NCBI GenBank assembly: GCA_014529385.2
Contig: CM043969.1
Span: forward strand, 71,024,176-71,088,175
Reading direction: 5' to 3'
From: Adiantum capillus-veneris
Taxonomy: Eukaryota; Streptophyta; Polypodiopsida; Polypodiales; Pteridaceae
Length of the DNA stretch: 64,000 nucleotides
A program made the position numbers and the translations under genes. Shown piece by piece: positions 21,000 to 33,060 of this stretch (its first letter is position 1; every line of letters starts with the position of its first letter). The notes below the pieces were generated by a model. The model saw nothing but the letters and a program-made list of their open reading frames with translations, searched no databases and was not told where the DNA came from.

Positions 21000-21650
21000 A
21001 TTAATTAAGCATTCAATTAACTTTAGGAATGATGTATGTATGCTATCTCTTACTCTAATCTCTCTAATAGATTAGTAAGATTCAATTAGTTTTAAGAAGA
21101 AAATGTGTGTATGTGTGCTATCTCTTACTCTAATCTCTCTAATAGATTAGTAAGATTAGATTAGCTTTAAGAAGGATATGTGTGTGTGTGTGTGCTATCT
21201 TTTACACTAATCTCTCTAATAGATTAGTAAGATTCATTTAGCTTAAAGAAGGATATGTGTGTGTGTGTGTGCTATCTTTTACTCTAATCTCTCTAATAGA
21301 TTAGTAAGATTCAATTAGCTTAAAGAAGGATATGTGTGTGTGTGTGCTATCTCTTACTGTAATCTCTCTAATAGATTAGTAAGATTCAATTAGTTTTAAG
21401 AAGGATATGTGTGTGTGTGCTATCTCTTATCGTAATCTCTTTAATAGATTAGTAGGATTCAATTAACTTTAGGAATTATGTGTGTGTATGTTTTCTCTTA
21501 TCCTAATCTCTCTAATAGATTAGTAAGAGTCAATTAGCTTTAGAAAATGATATGTGTGTGTTCTCTTTTACTCTTATCTTTTAATGGATTAGTAAGATTC
21601 AATTAACTTTAGAAAAGATGTGTGTATATGTTTTCTCTTACTCTAATCTC
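21000..21650 (+). repeat. TG-rich minisatellite in F1 LTR, copy E
   Basis: The longest version of this array in the window, with about eight to nine units of ~75-80 bp. Confidence 0.8.
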
Positions 21651-22049
21651 TCTAAGTTAATACATAAGAGAACTCATCACATTCTTATTATGCATGATAA
21701 AATTCTCATTCACCAATTTTATTGTCAATTAGATTAAGTAGAATTTTGAATAATACTAAAAATTGATTTAGTTGAAGTATAGAAATTGAAGTTAAAATTG
21801 GATTAGAAATGTGAAGCATAAAAGTAATGCATTCCTAAACTTTCACTCATAGTTTACACACTTAATTTTTGATTAGTTAGGATTAGCAAATATTTGATGT
21901 ATAGAAATTAGATGTAGAACAACAACACTAAGTGTGAATCCGAGTTGGCGAGGGTTCAAATTACAGACTCTCTTTGGAAACAAGGAGACTACTAGGGAAG
22001 TTGACCAATTTAAAGTTCTAAGTGTATAACATAAGTGTAGTACAAAAAA

Positions 22050-22172
22050 ATGGCTCCAAAGCGTGCTCGAACACAAGGCGTTAATGATCATGAAGCCGGT
22101 ACAAGTAACGGGGGAACTCCTGCGGAACATGCTATGTCTCCACCAATCGGACCAATCGGAGCTATGGTACAG
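22050..22172 (+). CDS. Candidate LTR-encoded first exon, copy E
   Basis: 41 codons MAPKRARTQ...GAMVQ, open, with donor CAG|GTTAGT at 22172/22173. The frame has stayed open in a solo LTR, which cannot use it for gag. Confidence 0.45.
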
Positions 22173-23257
22173 GTTAGTATTGCAGTTTCAAGTTATGCAT
22201 CATTGCATATGCGAGACCATAGGAATATATTATTTACCTTATGAAAAGAAAACATGGACCGAAACCAAGGGGCTTAACCCCAAGAAACTCGGCATATGTT
22301 TGACAAGTAGGAAACAATGTTTGGTTAAACTGGTTGCTATAGGAAAGAATGTTTGTCCAAAACCTTCGGTATGGTTTCTCTCAAGTCTCTCTACTTATTA
22401 GTGCTGGCATTATGTGGCAGTTGCCAAGGCGTGAGATGACGCCCAGGATAGCACCGTTGATGCAGTGGTGGGAGTATACCCAGATTAGCTCAGCTGGATA
22501 CTACAGTTTTGTTTTGCTGTGGCGTGAGGATGACGCCTAGATTGGCACTGTTGTTGCTGTGGCGGGAGTACGTCCAGATTAGCACAACGAGTACTTGTCG
22601 AGCGGTATGAGACGCTCATGAGGACAAGGGTTTTTATAAATAATGTATATACCGATCGGACATAATAGCACCCGTAGAGATTCTTAAGTGAACCTAATCC
22701 AAGGGTTTTTGGTTTAAAATTGGACGACTTATTGGTTTACTATTGTTTGTAATATTGTTTGAAGGGCTGTTTAAACGAACCAGTATCATAAATAAAGTAA
22801 AGAAACATGTATGTTTAAACAGTGTGGTAGTAATTAGATAACAAAAGAAGGGTGAGTGTGGTGTGGAAAGTGGGAGAAGGATACCCCGACGGTATCATTC
22901 TATGGACGGGTGGACCCGATGAGTCGGGTAACTTTCCAACACTAGATTTTTTTTTTTCATTAGTCATAAATATTAAAAGATACAAACCTTGGCGGCATTG
23001 CTTTTGAAACATGGGGAAAAAAATGCACAGGTTGGTCACTCTAAGATTTATACCTTTAGGTATAGTTGATTATAGATAGTTTTTAGATAGGGTTATGGTG
23101 GTCACGCTCCGCCATAGCGAGATAGGACCAATCCTTCACTAAAGGTAATGCTCGTAGCTACGTAGTAGCTAAGGCAATGTCCGTTGGTTTTTCTTCTCAG
23201 GATTGGAGACCTATCAAAGGTACTCCGCTCCTCTCGACAGGGGGCAGGGACCTTACA

Positions 23258-23708
23258 CCCAGTTGCCCCCACGGTGTACTCAAATCCTATTGGATGACCA
23301 TAGAGGTGGACCAATGAGAATTAGGCTAGAGTAAATCTAGTTTTATTCATTTAAAAACACTTAATAAAAGAACCAATAAGAATTAAGCTCTCTAGAAGAC
23401 TATTGGATAGTATCCCAAGGGGTCCAATGAGAGTTTAGTTGCATTAATTAATTACATAAATCTCTCACTAAAGGGAAAAGGGAGACACATCTCATGAAGG
23501 ATATCACTTATTCTACTTAACTTTCATTGGCTAAGCTGGGAGAGGTCCAATGAGGTGCTAGCAAGAGTAAATAGCAAGAGGGGTCGACCAAGAGAGAGAG
23601 GGGGCTGAATTTCTCAAGTTGTAATTCCAACACACTCACTAGCTCATGTGTGAAACAAGAAGATTCTCTCTCTCCTTCTCAAGATTTAATGGAAAGCTTA
23701 TCACCTAC
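23258..23708 (+). repeat. F2a 5' LTR, part 2
   Basis: Resumes with the CCCAG duplication and ends with TCACCTAC, the hAT target. Matches 33630-34070 of the 3' LTR. Confidence 0.9.
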
Positions 23709-23992
23709 CAGGGATTTAATATTTACGTAATTACCACAAATTTTGTGTGATCACAAGGTCTTATTGACACATTTACATGACTACACTAAACATGATCACA
23801 AAGAACCCACTTTAGGGCAACTTGAAAACCCACTAAAATCCCGCCTAGCTTTTTCATTTTCTTTGCGGGCCCGCCAGGCTTTTACGTTTTCCCTGCGAAC
23901 CCGTCGAGAATACTAAAATGCCCGACGGGCCCGTAAAATTATGTATATATGGGCCAATTAGGCCTGCTGGGTGTTATTTCTTTGTTTCATCT

Positions 23993-24021
23993 TCACACAC
24001 ACACACACACACACACACACA
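23993..24021 (+). repeat. (CA)n microsatellite
   Basis: About 14 CA units inside the hAT element. Confidence 0.95.
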
Positions 24022-24154
24022 GCTCATCCTCCACCTTTGTAGGTACATCGAGAGGAGAGAGGAGAGAGGGAGAAAGGGGGTCGTGTGGAAGCGTTCTCTA
24101 CGTCGCAGTTTGCGGCAATAGCGGAGTACCTGACGACATGATTTGGGTATGTAT

Positions 24155-24156
<2 letters not shown>

Positions 24157-24185
<29 letters not shown>
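24157..24185 (+). repeat. (TG)n microsatellite
   Basis: About 14 TG units inside the hAT element, followed by TATGCG. Confidence 0.95.
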
Positions 24186-24188
<3 letters not shown>

Positions 24189-24437
24189 CGTTGTGTGGTA
24201 GCGTGCCTTTGTCGTATTGCATGGTAGTCCTAAGGTACCTTCCAATACTCCGGATTGAGTATGTAAGCAACACTATGGAGTGGACTATGAGCACTCTTCC
24301 ACCTTGCATGAAAATACTTGGCCAAAACTTTTTGCAATTTTCTAGAGAATGGTAGTCGCCACTCGATCCTTCTCTACTATAGACTCTTTCAGCCATTCAA
24401 GATGTTAAAGACTCTGTTGGACTAACCACCACTTCAG

Positions 24438-25985
24438 CTACACTTTGCCCAAGTTTGGCGCCCTTTGATCAAGGTTGCGGTTCAAGAACATAACGGGCAT
24501 CATTACATGGTATGCATCCATTACACTCCTCCACCAAGCAGCCTTGTTTACATTGCCATGTAGACATGTAATTTTATCTTTCACTTTTTCTTTCTGCTCA
24601 AGCTGCCATTCATCAAAAGTCGTGCAATTGAATGTGTCAATCACAACGCATTTATTGCAGAGAAGTGATTACAAGGTATAAAAGTGCATGCGGAACTGAG
24701 TTTCAATAGGAAGTTTCAACATCACTAACATGCGCATCTTATACAAATTGAGGATTCTTTGTCGTTTCAAGATAAATTTCACAACCTGACACGTTGTATC
24801 AATTATTTTGGCAAACCATGTGGTTTCTTCGCTAGTGTACCAATCCTTCAACACCAAGTTTAAGTTGTGCGTATTATAACCATTGGCAAAAATGTGTGGA
24901 AAGCACTTCTTTATTAATTTAATGGCGTTTTTACAATTCTTTGCGTTGTCCATGACTACTTGAACGACATGTTCAACACCAATTTCTTTAATTACATTAA
25001 TAAAGACCTTAGAAATGTATTTGCCACTTTTAATTGCACCAGAACTATCAATCGCCTTTATAAATGTTTCTCCCCTTGGACAAACCAGCATTACATTGAT
25101 CAATGGTCTTCTTTGAACATTTGACCAACCATCACTCACAATCGTACATCCTGCCATCACTCACAATCGTACATCCTGAAAGCGAAATATTCCCAAGTAT
25201 TATTTTTCCAACATGCGAGTCTTTGACTTCGATGTAACATTTGTCTAAGAAAACATTTCGTATCGTGTGATAAGGAAACCATCACTCACAATCGTACATC
25301 CTGAAAGCGAAATATTCCCAAGTATTATTTTTTCAACATGCGAGTCTTTGACTTCGATGTAACATTTGTCTAAGAAAACATTTCGTATCGTGTGATAAGG
25401 AGCTGAAAATCCTAGCCAAACTCACCGATTTTCTTCCAAGCAGCCTTCCAATGATTGTTGTCTACCATGATCAAAGCACATCTAGTAAAGAAAATTGCTT
25501 TGGCGAGTGCACTTTGTGCTTCTTCTAGAGACTGCACTCGAAAGCTTTGACGTAATGATTTTTGACGCATTTAACCCAGTCCACCTTCATTGTGACGCTT
25601 AAAAGGAACACTGCCTGGAATTTTCTCTCCTTTGGCAGGTTGTTCTCCAAGGTTAGTTGGCGTCACTACAGGATCTGCAAAGTTAATATTTGGCTCTGAG
25701 AACTCTTGACTCAAAGCCAAAGAGCTATATATCTGTTGTCTCTTGCCACCCTTTTTGGCGAGCTCTTCTCTCAAACACTTTGCAATTGCAGGTGCCTGAG
25801 GATGTTCACATTTCTTACAACTCTTTTTAAGGCTACCCAAAAAATGATCCCTAATACGTGGTACACCGCCTGATTTTGTTGTGTGACAAAATTTACATTG
25901 CCACTCCATATATCGATCACTTGCTAGTAGATTTTTTATTCTTTGGCTTCTTCGTACCACTTGTGCCCACATTTTGCTCCATTGC
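24438..25985 (-). pseudogene. hAT transposase remnant (BED finger, DUF659-like core)
   Basis: Read right to left. The N-terminal frame (25972-25571) has a BED-type zinc finger: WQCKFCHTTKSGGVPRIRDHFLG followed by CKKC. Then a broken stretch (readable ALAKAIFFTR...WKAAWKKIGEFG, a conserved hAT segment) with stops and a ~125-bp tandem duplication. Next, frame 25160-24669 with GCTIVSDGWSNVQRRPLINVML and VVQVVMDNAKNCKNA, typical of DUF659 hAT transposases. A TAA near 24662 interrupts TL-SLL; the frame goes on to 24438 (DTFNCTTFDEWQLEQKEKVKD). I cannot find the C-terminal dimerisation domain. Not functional. Confidence 0.85.
25152..25400 (-). repeat. ~125-bp tandem duplication in hAT transposase
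   Basis: CCATCACTCACAATCGTACATCCTGAAAGCG through GTGTGATAAGG occurs twice in a row, with a third partial copy of its first 25 bases just to the left (25129-25153). It disrupts the coding frame. Confidence 0.9.
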
Positions 25986-25999
25986 TTTTAAATTGAAAC

Positions 26000-27150
26000 T
26001 GAAGACAAAAGAACCACATGTTCAATTTTTGAAACATTTTTCTTATTTTCAATATATATTAAAATTCAATATGAAAGTAACCATGATGCACAATATGAGA
26101 TTTTCAATGCACACTAGTCAATCCACATATCGATCACCTATATTGTGAGCAAACATACACATTGCAATACAGTCAATGCATGGTAGAATAACTACAACAA
26201 TTATATGAATTTCTCAATGCAATTATTATTATAGTGATTATTTATATGTCCACTTTGATTTACAAACAATAAGACACATCTAATTTCAATTACTACAAGA
26301 AACAAACGAAAGCAATAAAATATATGATTGGTCATTTCATGCACTAATAATCGTAATACATAATGCACTTATGTATAAACCAATGCATGAACTAACGCAA
26401 ATAAATCTTCAATATAATCACTCAATTGAGGACTACTTGTATCCAGTGAAGGATTGTAGCCCCCCCATGCGACCAATTCAATATATAAAAGCTATTTTAA
26501 CCCAATTAAGGATAAAAACTCTTATATTGTGGAGTGACAGTGTAAATCAACTCAAATCTATGATGGTGTAAAATGCAAGACTTCAAGGATCTTTATATGC
26601 CCAATACACTAGTACACAACATCTGACCCTTGACTATCGACTTGTCATTTACATATGCTCATCTTCTAAAACCAATTACAACCCTCATTTGCACCAATGG
26701 CTTCTTCGCAATGAGAATGACTCTCCAAGTTTTTAATTGTTTTGGTTTCATACCTTTTTGTCGGCGGTAAACGACTTAAAAAAATTTAGAAGTGGTTACC
26801 GAATTAAGAATCACGTTCGGCCCAAAAAGGGACCTGTGACTCTATAACCTTAGGTCAATTCTCAAGGAGATGACTATACCCGGCACTCCGATACACTCCC
26901 TAAGGATTTGTGTAGCTAAAGGACCACGGTTATCACTTTTGTAGATACCCGGCGGGCTCGTCGGGAAAATAAAAAAGCCCGGTGGGTCCCGCATGGAAAA
27001 ATAAACAACTCGGAGGGCTAATCGGCTCTATGGGTTTTCTAGGTCATAATCAAAGTCACGTTAACAATTAACATGATCACGGGATTTTCTTGTGTAAATA
27101 TTAGAGTTATTGACGTAATCACATAATCGTGATTACGTTAATGAAATCCA
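26000..27150. other. hAT element 5' region without coding sequence
   Basis: A/T-rich DNA upstream of the transposase start, then the GC-rich subterminal block and right terminus. No frame of interest. Confidence 0.6.
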
Positions 27151-27152
27151 TG

Positions 27153-27791
27153 TCACCTACTCCAAGCTTGTGAGAAGGGAGGCCTACACCAACAACTCTT
27201 GGCTTTGTGATGCAAATCCAACCAAGAGTCACGCTTCAATGCATGCTCATCTCCTTTACCATGCAACTACTAAGCTATGCTATCCTAATACGAGTGATTA
27301 TGTGAGGAGATGTACATCTTTCTTGTAAGAATACTCCTTCCTCTCAATCTACTTTCATATCCCACTGGCTCTCTCACCATCTTCAAAGGTGTATGAGGTC
27401 TTGGATCTGCGGCCGTGAGGGAATTGATGTTGTGTTTTATAAGTGTTTTGCTTAGTGCTTGAAGCTTCCATCTTCATTGCACTAGCTAGTTATTGAAGGA
27501 ACACAAAGAATAGTATTGTAAAATGTCTCTCTTGGGGGAAACCTATAATACAAAGCCTTTTGGAGGGGGGACCGGCTCCATATAAATCCGGTCCTCAACT
27601 ATTGTCAATAACTTAATTTCTCTCTCTTTTGAAGTATTATTCATGCCTATCTAACTAGATGTTATGATTTTTGTTGCTCTCTCTACCCAAGCACTCTTGC
27701 TATGCTCATTAGGAATCTATTTTAATGAAATGCTCACTATGTCTATGCTATTTTTTTCTACACACAAGTTACTAGGCCATTAAATGTTACA
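27153..27791 (+). repeat. F2a 5' LTR, part 3
   Basis: Begins with the second TCACCTAC and ends ATGTTACA. Matches 34065-34706 of the 3' LTR. Confidence 0.92.
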
Positions 27792-27811
27792 TTGGTATCA
27801 GAGTGCAAGGT
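27792..27811 (+). other. F2a primer binding site
   Basis: TGGTATCAGAG directly after the LTR, complementary to the 3' end of initiator-Met tRNA; the twelfth base differs (T for C). Confidence 0.88.
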
Positions 27812-28193
27812 TTCTCTTTTCTTGCTTAAGAAGGGAGGTCCTCAAGCTAGCTATAAATGGTTGTTGTTATTAATTGCAATTGGGTAAGTAGAATAGGAAT
27901 TTTTCAGCCTTGCAGTGCACCTGTCTTCGTGCAGATAACGGGAAATCACCGTGGAGAGCTATGGTCATAATAGTGGATTCCTACGGGGCTTGCCTATGGA
28001 TTAACCACTATTGAGCTATTAGAAGCTTGATAGGAGCCGGTGCTATTTCGGTGTTGAAAGACCCTCTCTTCTATTCCTTGCAATTAATGATATTCAAGCT
28101 CACGGGTATAGTAGCTTGAGTGATTTTCTAAAGGGGTAAAGAGGAGTAGAAACTAGGGCTTGAAGTGCCAAAGTACACCTAAAAGTTGTTAGA

Positions 28194-29488
28194 ATGGCTG
28201 ACAATAGTAAAGAGAGTGAAATTAATGTTGATAGCTCTGATTTTGCTAATGATAAGGCTACTAATGATGCCCCTATGCTTGTTAACTACCTTTTTTCTAG
28301 GCTTCAACAAGCCATGGGCAATCCATCCCTCCAAAGTGAAGTGCAACGACAGCTTCGTGCTCATGGGATCCTCCAAGCTTCCCACCATAACGAGAGAGTA
28401 CCTAGGAAGCCTCCTTGCAAGACCCCAAAAGAGGAATCTCTCCGATTCGGGAAGAAGAAGAGGATCCATACGAAGGGCTCAATTTTTTTTCTCTTGAAGA
28501 TACATCTCCTTCCCAAAGGAGAACTCAAGAGCCCCCACCAAAGGAACGAGAAAGAAGTGAGTCTCCTGCCACCTCGGTGGAGATGGCTCCACGAAGACAG
28601 CGGGAAAAACGCTCTCCATCACCTCCTAAACAGTAGAAGACCATTGCACACTTCTCCACACCATAATTCAAAGAGGGATGACAAAAAGAAAGAGAAGAAA
28701 AAGGCGAGAAATAGGTCACTCTCTTCTCCATATTCTTCATCCTCTTCCTATTATGAAGAAAGTGATAGTGCGGACAAAGAGAAACAAGGCAAGAAAAAGG
28801 CAAGAAAGAGGTCACCCTCTTCTTCATCTTCCTCAAATTCTTCATCTTCTGAAGAAAGCAATGGTGCAACTTTTGAACCATCAAAAAGAAAAGGTCATAG
28901 GAAATCCTATGCTGCGTGGAAGAAGTCATCCAAGCTCAAGAAGTTCAAAGAGGGAGGAAAGAATATCTCTTTCCTTACCTACGGTGGCACCTTTGGTGCT
29001 ACGGACAAAGTCTTGGTTTTCATCCAACAATTTGATGCAGCGTTTGGAGATGACGGCTTCACGGAGTCCTTTAAGCTACGCCATGTAGCTATGCACTTTC
29101 AAAAGTCCGCCAGGCAATGGTGGTGTAGCCTACGGGCAAACGGTGAAGCTCCACAAACATGGATAGCTCTAAGAGCTTTCATTATAAGTAGTTTTTGGCC
29201 ACGGATGCCAAAGACAAAGTACTCACCAAATGGCGAAGCTTGAAGCTCTCTCCCTACGAATCCATTCACAAATATGTAGATAAGTTTTGGGATTTACATC
29301 TCAAAGCCATTGTCTTCAAAAGGATGGATTTTGGAGAGGAAAAACAACAATTTTTTGCGGGCTTAATTGAAGAAATGGTGAAGTATGTCAACTCCCAAGG
29401 GCCATGCACCATATCTGCGGTTATACACCATACTATGGTGGCTTCTTGAATCAATTTCCAAACAGGGGCTAAGAGAAATTCTAAGCCC
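28194..29488 (+). pseudogene. F2a gag
   Basis: Starts MADNSKESEIN at ATG 28194; the start corresponds to that in F2b. First segment includes LQQAMGNPSLQSEVQRQLRAHGI. A frameshift near 28440 passes through a basic Ser/Arg-rich region (KARKRSPSSSSSSNSSSSEES). The frame then carries the capsid-like part (FIQQFDAAFGDDGF, LRHVAMHFQKSARQWW), broken again at ~29200 and continuing at 29195-29449 (KYVDKFWDLHLKAIVF). Compared with F2b it has several frameshifts and stops. Confidence 0.85.
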
Positions 29489-30103
29489 ATGGAAAGCAAG
29501 GGTAAGGACAATGTTCAAAAGTCTCCTAAGGGCAACTCCAATAACAACAAAGCTAAGGAGAAGGGAGTTTACAAAGGCAAAAACAAACTCTCTCCTGAAG
29601 AGCTTGAGCAATATCGCAAGGATAATTGTTGTTTCAAGTGCGGAGAGCAAGGGCGTACGTACCGCGCTTGTCCCCAAAAGAACACCCACCATGAGCCTCC
29701 TAGATCTACCTTGGTTGAAATCCAAGAAGAGGAAGCTCACCACAAAGGATCTCCTCTATGCCAAGCACTATGCCATGCTTGGGGAAAGGTAAGAGAACAT
29801 GATGATTTTATTCTCTTTGACCCTGGTTCTACTCACAATATCATATCCACAGAGTTGGCCACCAAGATAGTCATACAAGCCTATGAGATGGGAGATGTCC
29901 TACCCACAGATGGTGCTTTCAAGGGGCAAGAAGCTTCAATCACTCCCTTAATCGGGAAATTGAGTCTCTATGTCCAAAGCTATGTGGACAAAGAGGACTT
30001 CTTTATCTCTCCTCTCAAGCATGAGGATGTAATCCTAGGGGCACCATGGCTTGATCACATGGCTGCCAATGTTAAATTCCTTGAAAGGAAAATATACTTT
30101 TAG
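29489..30103 (+). pseudogene. F2a gag zinc knuckle and protease
   Basis: Frame of 204 codons. The knuckle reads CFKCGEQGRTYRAC: the zinc-binding His is Arg (CGT for CAT). The protease active site is FILFDPGSTHNIIS (DPG, the same as in F2b, so a family trait), then VILGAPWLDHM as the C-terminal hallmark. Ends at TAG 30101. Confidence 0.87.
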
Positions 30104-31140
30104 GTTCAGGGAAAAGATATGTACATAAATGCCAAGGAGTTGGGTAACACCATACCCATTGTACATAGGCAAGCTTTCAATAAGTCAATAAAGAGCTCTA
30201 TTTCCGTGTACATAATTTTTGTTAAAGATTCTCAAAATGAACCTAATGCTTTATCAAAAGAAAATATAAACAATCACAAGGAATTAGAGTTATCCAATTT
30301 TCTCAAGGGGTTTCAAGATGTCTTTATTGACGACATCCCTTGTGAACTACCTCCTAAATGAGGCAATGATGACCATGCAATTGAACTTCTTCCAAGAAGT
30401 TCACCGCCTAATAAACCTCCTTATAGAGTTTCTCAAGATCAACAAGAGGAGATTATGCGGCAAGTGCATGAGTTAATTGACAAGGGCATGGTTAGGCCTA
30501 GCTCGTCTCCATTTTTCTCACCCGTGTTATTAATGCAAAAGAAGGACGACACATATCATATGTGTGTCGACTATAGAGCACTAAATAGGATCACTATCAA
30601 GAATAGGTTTCCCGTTCCATGGGTAGAAGACCTATTTGATAAACTACAAGGGTTAGTAGAATTGACGTAAAAAGTGGCTACCATCAAATAAGGATAGTTG
30701 ATCAAGACATTGTAAAGACCCCATTTTTCACTAGATTTGGTCTTTACGATTATAAAGTTATGCCTTTTGGCTTGACCAATGCACTAGGCACATTCAATGG
30801 CTTGATGGAGAAGCTATTTAGGACTCAAAGAACCTTTACTAGAGTGCTCTTTGATGATATTATCATCTACTTTAATTCACTAGAAGAACACAAGAACCAC
30901 CTCCAGGTAATATTTCAAGTCTTAAGAGAGAATAAACTTTATGTTAATCGAAAGAAAACTGAGTTTTTCTTACAAGAGATTCAGTATTTAGGTCACACTA
31001 TCTCTCAAGATGGCATCCAAATGGATCTATCAAAGTTAGAGATAATAAGAGGATGGCCTAATCCAAGGAATCTTCATGAACTAAGAAGCTTTATTGGTAT
31101 GTGTGCATACTATAGAGCTTCATAGAAAAGTTCTCACTAA
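30104..31140 (+). pseudogene. F2a reverse transcriptase
   Basis: Frames 30119-30361, 30455-30670 and 30760-31125 together cover a gypsy RT: GFQDVFIDDIPCELPP, VRPSSSPFFSPVLLMQKKD, CVDYRALNRITIKNRFPVP, MPFGLTNALGTFN, and LFDDIIIYFNS with the two catalytic Asp. Stops at 30359 and 30668 and a loss of ~15 bases near 30655 break it. Confidence 0.88.
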
Positions 31141-31524
31141 TAATAGGACCATTACATGACCTAACAAAGAAGAACTTTAGGTAAACATGGATTACCAAGG
31201 AGAACAATGATTTTGAAAATCTTAAAGAAAAGATTATCTTTCAACTTGTGCTTACACTTTCGAATCCCATTTGAGGCTCAATGTGATGCTTGTGGTGATT
31301 TCCTTGGAGCTGTTTTGCTTCAAGAAGGGCATGCCATAGCTTATGAAAGTCAAAGGATCGACCCTGTTGAGCAAGATCTAGGCATATATGAAAAGGAACT
31401 CCTCGCAGTTCTACATGCCTTAGACTCATGGAAGAACTATTTATTGGGGACTCCTTTCATTTTGCGGAAGGATCACCAAAGCCTTAAGTACTTCATGATG
31501 TAGACCAAGCTTCCTGACAAACAA
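31141..31524 (+). pseudogene. F2a RNase H
   Basis: FEAQCDACGDFLGAVLLQEGHAIAYES, ELLAVLHALDSWKNYLLG and RKDHQSLKYFM give RNase H; the last Asp-containing motif has K for T in TDHQSL. Stop TAG at 31501-31503, where F2b has CAA. Confidence 0.85.
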
Positions 31525-33060
31525 ATGAGGTGGGAAAATTTTCTTTCGCAATTTCATTTTCATATTGCTCACATTGCTGGCAAGCATAATCAAGTAGATA
31601 ATGCACTCTCAAGACGGCTGAGAGTGAATGCGGTTTCCATAGAAACTCACAATGATCTATCTTCTATGATAGATGACTATGCTATTGATCCCGATTTTAT
31701 AGATGTGATTTCAGCCCTTGCACTAGGGAATAAAGAGGATCCATTTACTTTACAACATGGTTATCTTCTCTATGGCAATAGACTATGCGTTACTAACTCA
31801 CTATGTGAGAAAGTAATGTATGAATCTCATGCTCCTCCTTATGCGGGGCATAGAGGGATTCAGTCTACCCTAAAAGGGATTGAAACATATTTCTATTGGC
31901 CTTCCATGAAAGAAAACATACAAGAGTATATTTCTAAATGTGTGATATGCCAAAAGACGAAGTTTGATAGAGGGAAGCAACCTGGATTTCTTCAACCTTT
32001 GCCAATCCCTAATTCACCATGGGAGAGCATATCCATGGATTTTATCTTTGGATTGCCTAAGTCTATCCATGGGAATACGGGAATATGGACGATAGTAGAT
32101 AGGTTTAGTAAACAATCTCATTTTATACTTGTCAAAAAGACTATCAAAGCCCATCAAATGGCAACCCTCTTCATCTCACAAATCTTTAAGTACCATGGCT
32201 TGAAAATGTCCATAGTGTCGGATAGAGATCCTAGAATGACCAGTAATTTTTGGAAGGGTCTCTTTGAGAATTTAGGGACAAGGCTAAATTTCTCTTCGGC
32301 CTATCACCCGCAAACGGATGGCCAAAGTGAACTAGCTAACCTATCGATTCTTGATCTACTAAAAGCCTATGTAACGGAAGTAGATCAAAGGTCCAAATGG
32401 GAGAAGTACTTACCCTTAGTGTAGTATGCTTAGAATAACACTGTACATACTTCCACGGGAAAAGCACTTTTTGAGGTACTTGAGGGAAGATCAAAAAGTC
32501 CCCTGCTACTTAAAGTACACGGGAAGATCTTCGCTGCACATGAGTATAGCCGCAACCTACAAGAATCTTTCCAAAAGATTAAGGATGATATCTCTATCTC
32601 TAAGTAAAGGCAAAAGGTTGTTGTTGATAAGCATAAAAGACAAGTCCTTAAGGAAAATGATTGGGTCTTACTTAAATTTCCCAAGTCTCGATTAAGGCAC
32701 ACGACGGGAAAAATTCCTATGAGACACCAAAAGTACTATGCTAAGTTAGTGAAAAGGTACTATGGTCCCTTCCAGATTCTTAGACCAATCAATGAGATGG
32801 CCTATCAACTCAAGTTGCCCAACCATTGGCTTATACACAATGCTTTTCATGTGAGCCTACTAATGCCTTACAAAGGAGAACCACCTCAAGAACCAATTAT
32901 TGAAGACCTATCGGAGACCAAGGACCAAGAAGAGGTGTTGTAGCCTAAGTCCATTCTTCGACATGAAGACAAGGTATTAAGAGGTGGTAAGACTATCCAA
33001 CAATATCTTATTAAGTTTAAAAATTATCCTTTTGAAGATGCTAGATGGATGCAAGGCATA
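31525..33060 (+). pseudogene. F2a integrase and chromodomain-like C-terminus
   Basis: Frame 31525-32424 (299 codons) holds the RNase H tether, the HHCC domain (YESHAPPYAGHRG ... CVICQKTK), and D-D-E residues in SMDFIFG, SDRDPRM and TDGQSELANL: the catalytic set is intact. TAG at 32422 then ends it; F2b has GAG-TAT in the same place. C-terminal pieces ([26 protein letters not shown]) and the chromodomain-like YLIKFKNYPFEDARW follow in broken frames to about 33060. Confidence 0.88.

Larger units (their letters stand above)
20297..23257 (+). mobile_element. F1 solo LTR (copy E), 2961 bp, TSD CCCAG
   Basis: Complete TGTAAGGTC...CCTTACA F1 LTR with no internal region, bounded by CCCAG at 20292-20296 and 23258-23262. 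This is the expected product of LTR-LTR recombination in an F1 element that had inserted in the F2a 5' LTR. TATA box TATAAATACAG at 20859; minisatellite 21000-21650; exon-like frame at 22050; paired hairpins near 22874. Its clean 5-bp duplication confirms the F1 LTR ends used elsewhere in the window. Confidence 0.95.
23709..27152 (-). mobile_element. hAT DNA transposon, 8-bp TSD TCACCTAC
   Basis: Termini CAGGGATTT (left) and CATGGATTT read inward from the right, with further inverted similarity (TTACGTAATTAC / ACGTAATCACGA). Perfect 8-bp duplications TCACCTAC at 23701-23708 and 27153-27160, the size made by hAT transposases. The 3' LTR of the same retroelement keeps the uninterrupted site TTATCACCTACTCCAAGC near 34060. 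GC-rich subterminal blocks (CCCGACGGGCCCG near 23920; CCCGGCGGGCTCGTCGGG near 26950) lie inside both ends. The transposase remnant is on the - strand. Confidence 0.92.

Noticed and set aside
24024-24396. Frames with Thr-His runs in the hAT
   Set aside because: Translations of (CA)n/(TG)n tracts.
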